Shown here piece by piece: positions 27,914 to 36,380 of a DNA stretch of 64,000 nucleotides. The DNA is from Acidobacteriota bacterium (GTDB taxonomy: Bacteria; Acidobacteriota; UBA890; WLXD01). The stretch spans positions 434,001 to 498,000 of the forward strand of contig WLXD01000002.1 of assembly GCA_012103255.1 (NCBI GenBank). Direction: 5' to 3'. The position numbers and the translations under genes are program-made. Each line of letters opens with the position of its first letter. Positions within the stretch are counted from its first letter, which is position 1. The notes beneath the pieces are model-generated. The model was not told the origin of the DNA. It saw only the letters and a list, made by a program, of their open reading frames with translations, and ran no database searches.

Positions 27914-29116
27914 TCACAAGCCGGAGGACCGATCGGGGACGCGATACCGGACCTTCTTTGACGGACGAGACTCGGCGGTCCCATTGGCCGCCACGATACG
28001 GAACTGGTAGAGGGTCGCTGCGCTGAGACCATCGATGATGGTGGACGTGGTGTTCCAGGGAACCCTCGCCACGGTGACAAAGTCGCCGCGGCGCCCCTCT
28101 GCCTGCTGCACGAGGAAACCTTCTTCGCGGCGGTCTCTGTCGCCCCAACGCAGTTCGACGCTGCCGGTGCCGGCCGCAACCGCACGAACCTTGTTCGGCT
28201 TACCCGGACGGCGCAACTCGAGGTTGATGGCGCGAATCAAGCCGCCGGCCTGGTTCACATAGAGCGTGTCGCCGATGGCGTTGCGCGCGATGCCGTTTGG
28301 AAGCTGCAGTGATGCAGCGTTCGCCGCACCATCGGTTGCCCCCGGCACGCCTGACCCGGCGAAGGCGGTCACCTTGTACGCGGCGCCCTCTCTACGTGGC
28401 AACTCCACGCGGTACACCCGATGGCCGGCACGGTCGGTGATGTAGAGCGACCCCGCGACGTACACGAGGTGACCGTTGCCCGAAGTGGGAATCGTGGCCA
28501 CGTCGGTCGTCGTTCCATCGGGCTGCAGTCTGACCACGATGCCGTTGTTGAAACTCACGATGTAGAGGTCACCGATGTCGTCGAACGCGATGCCATTGGG
28601 GCAGTTGAACGAAGAGCTGGCGGCAAACGGCAACGCCGTACCAGTTTGGTCTACCCGCCAAACCTGATTCGCGTTGCACATCGCAACAAAAAGCGTGTCC
28701 GCAGGATCAATGGCAATGCCGACTGGGCCGTTGAGCCCCGTCGCGAACGTCGATTGCGTGCCCTTCGAGTTCACCCGAACGATCGTGTCCGGCGCCCCTG
28801 GGTTCGCCTGATCTTGATAGTTCGACTGGTAGTAGCGACCGCGTGAGTCAAAGGCGTTGCCTGACGGCGTGAACAGCCCCTGAGCAAAAACCGATATGGC
28901 GCCCCCAGGAGTGATCCGGAAGGTCACGGTGCCGTCGAAGTCGGCCGAGCAGAGGTTGCCGTCGGCATCTACAGCGATGCCACCCGGAGTGTTGGTCGCA
29001 CCCGGTGGTGTCACCACTGTGATCACCTGAACGGCCGCCGCAACGGTTCCGGCGACCAATAGCATCACCGTGCATACGCCAAACGTGGTCCAGCCGTAGC
29101 GCCGTGCAGCCCGCAT
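27914..29116 (-). CDS. Secreted NHL-repeat protein with C-terminal fibronectin type III domain
   Basis: 400 residues from the ATG at 29116, chosen because it follows GGGGGAG and precedes a signal peptide (GVCTVMLLVAGTVAAA); the frame is open further upstream. Four to six NHL/SMP-30-like blades follow (NTPGGIAVDADGNLCSADFD, GLNGPVGIAIDPADTLFVAM, CPNGIAFDDIGDLYIVSFNN, LPNGIARNAIGDTLYVNQAG). The last 85 residues are an Fn3 domain (VRAVAAGTGSVELRWGDRDR to LYQFRIVAANGTAESRPS). Extracellular or periplasmic binding protein; ligand unknown. Confidence 0.82.
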   Translation of the reverse strand: MRAARRYGWTTFGVCTVMLLVAGTVAAAVQVITVVTPPGATNTPGGIAVDADGNLCSADFDGTVTFRITPGGAISVFAQGLFTPSGNAFDSRGRYYQSNYQDQANPGAPDTIVRVNSKGTQSTFATGLNGPVGIAIDPADTLFVAMCNANQVWRVDQTGTALPFAASSSFNCPNGIAFDDIGDLYIVSFNNGIVVRLQPDGTTTDVATIPTSGNGHLVYVAGSLYITDRAGHRVYRVELPRREGAAYKVTAFAGSGVPGATDGAANAASLQLPNGIARNAIGDTLYVNQAGGLIRAINLELRRPGKPNKVRAVAAGTGSVELRWGDRDRREEGFLVQQAEGRRGDFVTVARVPWNTTSTIIDGLSAATLYQFRIVAANGTAESRPSKKVRYRVPDRSSGL

Positions 29117-29281
29117 TCCGCTCCCCCGGCAGCACAGCTCGCGCTGCGCCGCTATCACCAGGGGGTTTAGATTTCGCTGACGCGCCTGCAAGCAACGTCG
29201 CGCACGGACCGTGCCCCACTCGATCCGATGGGTGGTGGCCGCTCGCCGCGCGAGCGTAATCCGGCTCACACCACCGTTGCT

Positions 29282-29752
29282 CTAGTCGGCAGGTTCCTCT
29301 GCCGCAATCGCCTCGACGGTTGCGATCGCTTCATCGTCGTAACCGAAGTCACGCAAACCGCTCGTGACGAGCCCCAGATACGACGCCGACGGCGCGCGAT
29401 ACACCTTGGGCGCCGGAACCTCGTAGAGCTGCGCGCGGAGGTATCCGCCGTCGTCCGTGCGTAGACGCACGGTGCTGCGGATGCCCCGACCCGCCGCGTT
29501 CATCGCACTCTCCAGTTCGACCTCGTCCAGCAGCGCGATCTGATCGTGGCTTATCGCGTAGGCCCCGCCCAGGACCCTCTTCCCCGCCGCGGGCTGGACG
29601 ATCGCGCCGCCACCACCCTCGGACTCGACCTCGCCGGAGAACCGCAACTCGTAGTCCTCGAGATAGGCGGAGCGGTGGTTGCTCCACTCACCCAGGCGCT
29701 CCTTGAAACGAGCGTGATTCAAGTTGGAGCCGTATGCGAAGTACCAGATCAT
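29282..29752 (-). CDS. Gamma-glutamylcyclotransferase-like protein
   Basis: 156 residues of the GGCT/AIG2 fold. The substrate-binding loop FAYGSNLNHARF is at residues 5-16 and the acidic active-site region LLDEVELES is near 74-82. Such enzymes release 5-oxoproline from gamma-glutamyl peptides or amines. Last gene of an apparent operon with a racemase 5 bp upstream and an ankyrin protein before that. The exact substrate is not predictable. Confidence 0.85.
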   Translation of the reverse strand: MIWYFAYGSNLNHARFKERLGEWSNHRSAYLEDYELRFSGEVESEGGGGAIVQPAAGKRVLGGAYAISHDQIALLDEVELESAMNAAGRGIRSTVRLRTDDGGYLRAQLYEVPAPKVYRAPSASYLGLVTSGLRDFGYDDEAIATVEAIAAEEPAD

Positions 29753-29757
29753 GTGAC

Positions 29758-30447
29758 TTACTCCGCCGCTCTTCGAATGACCGCATCGGCCAGCAACTGA
29801 GCGGGGTTGATGAGATCGGCCGCGTCAGAGCCGTCGCCAAGCACCAGGGGAATCTCGGTGCACCCCAGGATCGTCGCATCTACGCCCTGATCGCGCACCG
29901 CGTTCACCGCTGCCCAGCCAGCCGCGGTGTGTTCCGCTGTGTTGCGGCCTTCCATGAGTCGAAGGATGCCGTCATCGAGAGCGTCCACCTGCTCTGCCGA
30001 CGGGGTCACCACTTCGAACCGCTCCTCGGCCAGCCGCTGCGCGTACACCTTCGGAATCCCGAGACCGGTGAGGCCGACACGCGAGACGTCCCGCCGCCGC
30101 AACTCGGCGACGGTCACATCAATGATGCTCACCATTTCGCACCCTGACGCTTCGCGCATCTCGTCGAGAAAGAAGTGCGGCGTATTCGACGGACACACGA
30201 GCAGATCCGCCCAGTCGCCAAACCGGCGCACGATTTCCAGGAAACGCGGGTCGAGGGTCAACGGATCGCTGGGCTTACCGTTGTCGCCTACGACAACCGG
30301 CGCGTGGCGCACGTACACGGTCACCACAGGCGGGTAGCCTTCGTTCACATGGATCGGCAATAGCGCCTGAGCGCTGCGGTGAAGACGGCGTTCGAAATCG
30401 ATCGTCGCCTGCGGCCCCATTCCACCGAGAACGCCGATCGTTCGCAT
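29758..30447 (-). CDS. Aspartate/glutamate racemase family protein
   Basis: 229 residues. N-terminal GVLGGMGPQATIDFERRL and the two catalytic cysteines of the family are present: Cys85 in LLVCPSNTPH and Cys196 in ILGCTEIPLV, one for each proton-transfer direction. Cytoplasmic enzyme that interconverts L and D forms of aspartate, glutamate or a related acid. It lies 3 bp after the ankyrin gene and 5 bp before the GGCT-like gene. D-glutamate supply for peptidoglycan is possible, but the sequence looks closer to broad aspartate racemases than to MurI. Confidence 0.88.
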   Translation of the reverse strand: MRTIGVLGGMGPQATIDFERRLHRSAQALLPIHVNEGYPPVVTVYVRHAPVVVGDNGKPSDPLTLDPRFLEIVRRFGDWADLLVCPSNTPHFFLDEMREASGCEMVSIIDVTVAELRRRDVSRVGLTGLGIPKVYAQRLAEERFEVVTPSAEQVDALDDGILRLMEGRNTAEHTAAGWAAVNAVRDQGVDATILGCTEIPLVLGDGSDAADLINPAQLLADAVIRRAAE

Positions 30448-30450
30448 TGC

Positions 30451-31249
30451 CTACCTCCGGGTCGCCGTGGCGATCACCTCCGGGTCGAGGATCGTCACGG
30501 TCGTGGCGCGATTGGCCTCCACCGTAAACCGGATCCGCACGGCCGGCGCACCCACCGGCGCGAACTGATGCTCGCCTTGGTAAACGATGGTTCTCGCTGC
30601 GCCACCGGGGCGTCCTATCTGAAGGCCGAAACGCTCGTGGATGACGACTTCGAGCTCGTCGTCGGTGCCGAGTCGATAGCGCCCGGCATAGATCGAGCGA
30701 TCTGATTCCGGGAGATCCTGGCGAGGGGCCGATTCGTTGGCTGTGCCGAGTGCCTCCAGATACGCGAGGACCTCCGCCGCCGGATCACCGCCGAACCGCG
30801 CGTTCATCAACAGCGTGAACCCGTGAGGACCGTGGATTCGTTCCACACCTGGTGCCGCCTCCACGAAGGCCCGGACCACCCCAAGCTGACCGAGCATCGC
30901 CGCCGAGAACAGGGTTGGTCGGGCACCGTGTTCGATCAGGTATTCAGCAATGTCACGATTGCCGGTGTGTGAGGCCGCACCCAGCGCGCTTTCCCAGTCG
31001 CCAAATCCCCAATCGACGCTCGCCTTGGGCGAGGGCAGGGCTGCCATCCACGAGCTCGCGGACGCGATCGAAGTTCCCATGCGCTACGCCTACGGTCTCG
31101 CGCACGCGCGCCGGATCCTGCGCCGGGAATGTGTCGTAGTCGTCGGCGGGGCGCGTACCGATCGGTGCCGCTGCGAGCTCCCGCCAACTGAGCGCGCCGA
31201 GGGCCGGAACCGCTGCAAGCAGATAACGGCGAGGTATCAGTGAGGCCAT
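30451..31249 (-). CDS. Exported ankyrin-repeat protein, frameshifted
   Basis: Two frames read as one 265-residue protein when one base is removed from the run at 31027-31029. The upstream frame (from 31249) gives a Tat- or Sec-like leader (IPRRYLLAAVPALGALSW) and a first repeat ending DGSPALA; the downstream frame continues with the well conserved ankyrin stretch ASVDWGFGDWESALGAASHT then NRDIAEYLIEHGARPTLFSA. The C-terminal 90 residues form a beta-rich domain (YAGRYRLGTDDELEVVIHER) without a recognised name. Periplasmic by leader. First gene of the racemase/GGCT operon, divergent from PadR 31366. Confidence 0.78.
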
Positions 31250-31317
31250 GAGTTCCTTGAGTCTGGGGAGTTCGGGAATAGTTGAGAACGCTCTCTCAAT
31301 CGCTTGATACTATTGAT

Positions 31318-31330
31318 CTGTATAATACAG
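31318..31330. promoter_or_regulatory. Short dyad in AT-rich PadR promoter
   Basis: CTGTAT-A-ATACAG is a perfect 6-bp dyad around one base, in the AT-rich gap between the ankyrin gene (minus) and the PadR at 31366. TATAAT at 31321-31326 within it matches a -10 element, so a repressor bound here would block the PadR/ADOP promoter. Confidence 0.5.
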
Positions 31331-31365
31331 TTCTATATCAAACAAGTCCCGGGAGATGCCAGCAC

Positions 31366-31701
31366 GTGAGCTCGCTCAAAACACACGCCTTCCACATCCT
31401 CGCCGTCCTGGCCGAGGGCGACGGACACGGCAGCGGCATTCAGCGCCGTGTTCGCGAGACCACCGATGGCGACGTTCAGCTCTGGCCGGTGACGCTCTAT
31501 CGGACGCTCGATGAGTTGGTCGACAGCGGGCTCATCGCCGAACTCGCATCGGCGGAGGACCGGCCTGCGGGTGCGAGCCGGCGGCGACGCTACTACCGAC
31601 TGACCGACCTCGGCGCCACAAGACTCGCGGACGAAGCCCGCCGCCTCGAAACGCTTGCTCGAACTGCGCGACGCAATGTCGAAGCGGGTCCATGGCACTA
31701 G
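31366..31701 (+). CDS. PadR-family transcriptional regulator
   Basis: 111 residues from the GTG at 31366 (MSSLKTHAFHILAVLAEGDG), chosen because GGGAG lies 10 bases upstream; the frame is open for 28 more codons. PadR marks: GHGSGIQRRVRETTDGDVQL, PVTLYRTLDELVDSGLIAEL and the wing SRRRRYYRLTDLGATRLADE. The following ADOP starts inside its last codons (10-bp overlap). Confidence 0.92.
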   Translation: MSSLKTHAFHILAVLAEGDGHGSGIQRRVRETTDGDVQLWPVTLYRTLDELVDSGLIAELASAEDRPAGASRRRRYYRLTDLGATRLADEARRLETLARTARRNVEAGPWH

Positions 31702-34364
31702 TCGCCACGCCTCTTCCCTACCGGGCCCTGTTTCGACTCTCGCCGCGTAGCTTCCGCGAGCGACACGGGCAAGCGATCCGCACCAGTCTCGGGCGACGCC
31801 TGGTGCAACGGCTCCGGCACGACGGAAGCGCCGTCGGGTTCTGGCTCAGAGCCTGCGGAGAACTTGCGGCTGCACTCCCATCACTCTGGCTTACCGAGGT
31901 TCGACAACGTCGCCCTCGCCAACTCACTCCCCACGAACACGAGACTCCTATGAACGGTCTGCTTCACGACATTCGATATGGTTGCCGCGGCCTCATGGCT
32001 CGACCGGGAGTGTCTGCGCTCTGCGTCCTCGCAATCGCACTGGGTATCGGCGCCAACACCACCGTCTTCTCCCTAGCGAACGAGATCTTTCTGCGGCCAC
32101 TCGCGGTGGAAGATCCCGCGGGACTCGTCGATCTTCACGTCGATCAGCCAGGCGCCAACAGTTTCGTTGGATTCTCGTTGCCGGAGTGGGAGGAACTTCG
32201 TGCGGCTGGCGGCCTGGCCGACATTGGAGCCTCCAGCGGCGCCAGGATGCGGTTCGGCGACGCAGCCGGCCCGCTCGTCTCCGGACAATTCAATACCGGC
32301 AACTACCTTGCCGTCCTCGGCCTGGAGCCCGCGATGGGACGCATCTTCAGCGAGGCCGAGGCTGGCCCTGGCGCGCCGTTGGTAGCCGTCGTGAGTCATG
32401 GATTCTGGCAGCGGCGACTCGGGGCCATTCCGGCCCCGGTAGGCACGGCGATTCAACTCGACGGACATGAAGCGACGGTGATTGGCGTGCTGCCGGCCGG
32501 GTTCAACGGCCGGTTCATCGGCTTCCCCTCGGAGATCTGGCTACCACTCGGCGCAATGGAAACCATGCGTCCTGGTGAGCCGCTCGGCGATCGAGCCAAC
32601 CAGTTCCTGGAAGCCATCGGCAGACTTGCTCCCGGCGCGACGCTCGAGTCCGCGACCGAATCGCTCAACGTGATCGCCGCGGCTCTCGAGGAGCAGCATC
32701 CCGACACACATCGCGACCGACGTGTAAGCCTCAGTGCGTTCACCGGTCTCGACGAGAGTCTGCGCGGAGGCGTGCTCGGGTTTGTCGCAGTGCTGGGCAC
32801 CTTGTCACTTCTCGTGCTCGCCGCCGCCTGCCTCAACGTCGGCAACCTGTTGCTCGCACGCGCGCAAGCACGTATGCCGGAGCTGGCGACGCGGCTGGCG
32901 CTTGGCGCGCCGCGTGGTCGGGTTGTACGGCAACTCGTCACCGAGACGCTCGTGCTGTTCGCCGGAGGAGCCGCCGCAGCCGTCCTCCTCGCGCTTCAAC
33001 TGCGCGGACTTCTGCGCTCGCTGATCGGTGGAGCGATTCCGCTCGGGCTCGAATTTACGTTTGATCTCCGCGTGCTCGGAACGACCGCGCTCATTGCGCT
33101 GGTTACCGCGCTGATCACCGGGATACAGCCAGCATTGACCAGCACGCGAGACTCGCAGACGAGTGCGCTGCGCAGCAGCCGCGGCGCCACGCGCGCCGGA
33201 CGTCGAACGCGCGCTGTCATGGTGGGCGCGCAGGTGGCGGTCTCGGTGGTGTTGCTCGTGGTTGCGGGACTCTTTCTCCGAGCCCTCCAGGAGGGACGCA
33301 ACCTCGATCCCGGGTTCCCGGTGGAGAACCTGCAGCTCGCCGGCGTCACGCTCGATGCGCGGGCGAGTACAACAATGGAGGCGACGCGCTTCTTCGAACA
33401 GCTCACGGCCGGGTTGGACGGCGTGGCTGAAATCCAGGGTGTTGGTCTGGGTTCGCAAACCCCCGTCGGCGTTGCGAACACACCGGTGCCGATCAATGTT
33501 GCCGGCGTGATGCCGCCTGAGGGACAGGACGCGTTCTTCGTTGATGCTCACATCGTGGACCCGGGCTACTTCGGAACCACAGGGATTCCGCTGCTGCAGG
33601 GACGGGTGATCGAGAGAACGGACAACGCGGAGTCGCTCGACGTGGCGATGATCAACGAGACGATGGCTCGGCAGCTATGGCCCGGCACCAGTCCTCTTGG
33701 CGAACAACTCGACTTCAACGGACGGCAACTGCTGGTCGTCGGCCTTGTCAGCGACACCCAGCATCTCGTGCAGACTCGCACACGCGGCCCGCTGCTGTAC
33801 TTACCGCTCGCCCAGCACCCCCGACACGTGATGACGCTGGCGCTCCGCACGACGATGCCGGGCGCTACGCTTTCCCAACTCGTGCAGGGGCAGGTTACCG
33901 CGCTCGATCCCGATGCTCGCCTGGGAGGACTTCGGCCGCAGCGAGAACTCCTCGACGGATTCTTGCTCGCGCAATCGGTCGCCAGCCAGGTGGCAGGAGG
34001 CCTCGGCGGAGTTGGGCTGGTGCTCGCACTCACGGGCGTCTACGGAATGGTGGCCTTCACTGTGACGTCGCGGCGCCGTGAGATGGGAATCCGTATGGCG
34101 CTCGGGGCCGGCCCGCGATCGACTCTGCGCCTCGTGCTCCGCTCGGCCGTCGGACTCGTGGCAGGCGGCGCAGCTCTCGGGCTCGGCCTGAGCGCGGCCC
34201 TGGGCCCGCTGTTGACGACATTTCTCCTGGGCGTTTCGCCCTTCGATCCGGTTACGCTGGGTTCGGTCGTAGCCACCATGGTGGCAGCTGGGTGCGTGGC
34301 CGCATATCTCCCAGCGCGCCGCGTGGCGCGGATTGATCCAGCAGACACGCTGCGGCGCGACTAG
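31692..34364 (+). CDS. ADOP-type duplicated permease
   Basis: Intact 890-residue permease. Prefix RALFRLSPRSFRERHGQAIR, core start MNGLLHDIRYGCRGLMARPG, first membrane helix LCVLAIALGIGANTTVFSLA, first FtsX block from about residue 356 (MPELATRLALGAPRGRVVRQ), second from about 756 ([20 protein letters not shown]), ending PARRVARIDPADTLRRD. Overlaps its PadR by 10 bp. No ATPase nearby; substrate unknown. Confidence 0.95.
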   Translation: MALVATPLPYRALFRLSPRSFRERHGQAIRTSLGRRLVQRLRHDGSAVGFWLRACGELAAALPSLWLTEVRQRRPRQLTPHEHETPMNGLLHDIRYGCRGLMARPGVSALCVLAIALGIGANTTVFSLANEIFLRPLAVEDPAGLVDLHVDQPGANSFVGFSLPEWEELRAAGGLADIGASSGARMRFGDAAGPLVSGQFNTGNYLAVLGLEPAMGRIFSEAEAGPGAPLVAVVSHGFWQRRLGAIPAPVGTAIQLDGHEATVIGVLPAGFNGRFIGFPSEIWLPLGAMETMRPGEPLGDRANQFLEAIGRLAPGATLESATESLNVIAAALEEQHPDTHRDRRVSLSAFTGLDESLRGGVLGFVAVLGTLSLLVLAAACLNVGNLLLARAQARMPELATRLALGAPRGRVVRQLVTETLVLFAGGAAAAVLLALQLRGLLRSLIGGAIPLGLEFTFDLRVLGTTALIALVTALITGIQPALTSTRDSQTSALRSSRGATRAGRRTRAVMVGAQVAVSVVLLVVAGLFLRALQEGRNLDPGFPVENLQLAGVTLDARASTTMEATRFFEQLTAGLDGVAEIQGVGLGSQTPVGVANTPVPINVAGVMPPEGQDAFFVDAHIVDPGYFGTTGIPLLQGRVIERTDNAESLDVAMINETMARQLWPGTSPLGEQLDFNGRQLLVVGLVSDTQHLVQTRTRGPLLYLPLAQHPRHVMTLALRTTMPGATLSQLVQGQVTALDPDARLGGLRPQRELLDGFLLAQSVASQVAGGLGGVGLVLALTGVYGMVAFTVTSRRREMGIRMALGAGPRSTLRLVLRSAVGLVAGGAALGLGLSAALGPLLTTFLLGVSPFDPVTLGSVVATMVAAGCVAAYLPARRVARIDPADTLRRD

Positions 34365-34640
34365 AACGCGAGCCGCGTCCGCGACAGCGCCCGACCGGCA
34401 GTGCTCCGCACGCCTGTTCTAGGTGGAAGTGCGCCCCGAGCGCGGCTGGCGTCACGAATTGGGTGGTCTGGACACGACATGAGTTGCTTATGCTGACTTT
34501 TAGTAACTAATTCTTTGTTTAAAAATGATTTTCTGGCTTTTATACTCTTGTGCAACTTATTTATGCTTCGGTTCAGGAAACGAACGGGTGGGCTTGGTAC
34601 CCGTCAATCAACGTGAACCGTCACACAGGAGTCGCCCTCG
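34365..34640 (+). promoter_or_regulatory. AT-rich promoter region of the sugar operon
   Basis: 276 bp without a gene. From about 34484 to 34570 the sequence is far more AT-rich than its surroundings. It holds CTTATGC and ACTTTT followed by AGTAAC (34487-34507), then TTGTGCAAC (34548-34556) and TTTATGC. The same blocks recur in the promoter between the MerR-like gene and the small gene near 61300-61344. CAGGAG at about 34626 is the ribosome site of the epimerase. No terminator for the preceding ADOP was recognised. Confidence 0.55.
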
Positions 34641-35648
34641 ATGTCTTCGACCTCCGCGCGATCAGTCGACCGCGTTCTGGTTACGGGCGCCGCCGGCTAC
34701 GTTGGCTCCGTGCTCGTGCGTCGATTGCTCGCGGCCGGCATCAGCGTGGTTGGCGTCGATCGCCTGGATTTCGGGAGTCACGCGGTTGACGATCTGACGT
34801 CGCGCCCCGACTTCGATCTCCTCATCGGCGACGTCCGCGACGTCGGACTCTGGGAACCTGCGCTGGCCAAGTCAGACGCGGTGATCCATCTGGCCGCGAT
34901 CGTTGGAGATCCGGCCTGCAAGCAGCAGCCGGACGAAGCAGTTTCCGTCAACGTCAACGGCTCGCTGGCCCTGTTCCAGTACGCAGTCGAGGCCTCTCGG
35001 CCGCAGCGCTTTGTTTTCGCCTCCACTTGCAGCAACTACGGGCGCCACCCCGACTTCGAATACTGCGATGAAGGATCTGCACTTCGCCCGCTGTCGCTGT
35101 ACGCCGAAACGAAGGTTCAGGTCGAGGAAACGGTGCTCGGACATGACGGCGGTAGCGCCATCGTCCCGACCTGCCTGCGTTTCGCCACTGCTTTTGGTCT
35201 GTCCCCTCGGATGCGGTTCGACCTGACAGTCAACGAGTTCGCCCGCGAAATGTTCGATGGCCGCACGCTGGAGGTCTACGGCGAGCAGTTCTGGCGGCCC
35301 TACTGCCATACCGAAGACATTGCTGATGCGTGCCTGGCCGCCCTCCGAGCGCCGGCCAGCGCCGTCGCCAACAGAGCCTTCAACATCGGCTCGACGGCCA
35401 ACAACCACACGAAGGCTGAGATCGTCGGCCTGCTGCAGGAGCGACTACCCAAGGCGCCTGTGCAGTACGTCCGCAAAGACGACGACCCGCGGAGCTACAA
35501 GGTTGACTGCACCCGGGCGCAGGACGAGCTGGGATTCCGACCCCAGCGAACTGTCGCCGATGGGATCGATGAGATTCTCGACGCGCTCGCCAACACCCGA
35601 TTCGCAGGTATCCCCGATGCCCGGCTGCGAAACACGGTAGCGGCCTGA
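34641..35648 (+). CDS. NAD-dependent nucleotide-sugar epimerase/dehydratase
   Basis: 335 residues of the extended short-chain dehydrogenase type. NAD-binding GAAGYVG is in VLVTGAAGYVGSVLVRRLLA near residue 15, the catalytic Tyr154/Lys158 are in LYAETKVQVEE, and the C-terminal half carries the sugar-binding region (FWRPYCHTEDIADACLAAL). It probably epimerises or dehydrates an NDP-sugar. First gene of a five-gene operon; its stop shares a base with the next ATG (TGATG). The substrate cannot be told from sequence. Confidence 0.9.
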   Translation: MSSTSARSVDRVLVTGAAGYVGSVLVRRLLAAGISVVGVDRLDFGSHAVDDLTSRPDFDLLIGDVRDVGLWEPALAKSDAVIHLAAIVGDPACKQQPDEAVSVNVNGSLALFQYAVEASRPQRFVFASTCSNYGRHPDFEYCDEGSALRPLSLYAETKVQVEETVLGHDGGSAIVPTCLRFATAFGLSPRMRFDLTVNEFAREMFDGRTLEVYGEQFWRPYCHTEDIADACLAALRAPASAVANRAFNIGSTANNHTKAEIVGLLQERLPKAPVQYVRKDDDPRSYKVDCTRAQDELGFRPQRTVADGIDEILDALANTRFAGIPDARLRNTVAA

Positions 35649-36380
35649 TGGACGCCGTCGTGCTGGTCGGAGGTTTGGGGCTGCGTCTGCGGCCACTAAC
35701 CGAGACCACGCCGAAGCCACTGCTCCCTATTGGCAATAGCTGCAGCCTCGACATCGCGCTCCATCGGCTCGCCGACGCGGGTGCCGAGCGAGTCTTTCTG
35801 GCGGCCGGCTATCGCGCCTCATCAATCGAGAAGTTCGTCGGCGACGGGTCCCGCTGGGGGCTCCAGATTCAGATCGCCACAGAGACACAGCCACTGGGCA
35901 CTGCCGGAGCGATCGCACAGTTCGCCGCAGCTTGGTGGCCCGTGCCTTGCGATGAACGGCGACATCCTCACCGATCTCGATCTCGGCGAATTCTATGAAA
36001 AGGCGGTCACGACTCCGGCAGCTCTGACCGCGGTCACTACCGAAGTGGAGTGGACGTCGCCGTTTGGCGAAGTGCGCGGCACGGGCGATCGCATCGACCT
36101 GGTGGACGAGAAGCCTGTCCGTCGAGTCGAAATCCTGGCCGGCATCTATTTGCTCGAACTGTCGGCGCTTGCGGCGGTCCCACGCGACACGCTCTACGGA
36201 ATCGACCAGCTCATCACGGAACTCGTGACCCGAGGTCTGGACGTGCGACGCAGCCTGACCCGCCGCTACTGGCGCGACATCGGCAGGCCTGCAGACTACG
36301 AGGCGGCCGCAAAGGAGTACGCGGAGCGCTTCGGGCATCTCGGTATCCGAACTGTGGGAGACGCGAATGCCGCCGCGTGA
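35648..36380 (+). CDS. Sugar-phosphate nucleotidyltransferase, frameshifted
   Basis: About 243 residues after removing one C from 35939-35941. The first frame has the signature VVLVGGLGLRLRPLT followed by TTPKPLLPIG, the NTP-binding and catalytic loop; it loses sense after FAAAWW. The second frame resumes PCLAMNGDILTDLDLGEFYE, which holds the metal-binding aspartates, and ends LTRRYWRDIGRPADYEAA. Such enzymes activate a sugar-1-phosphate as NDP-sugar in the cytoplasm. The flanking operon genes are intact and overlapping, so a base-calling error is the likeliest cause of the break. Overlaps the next gene by 14 bp. Confidence 0.82.
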
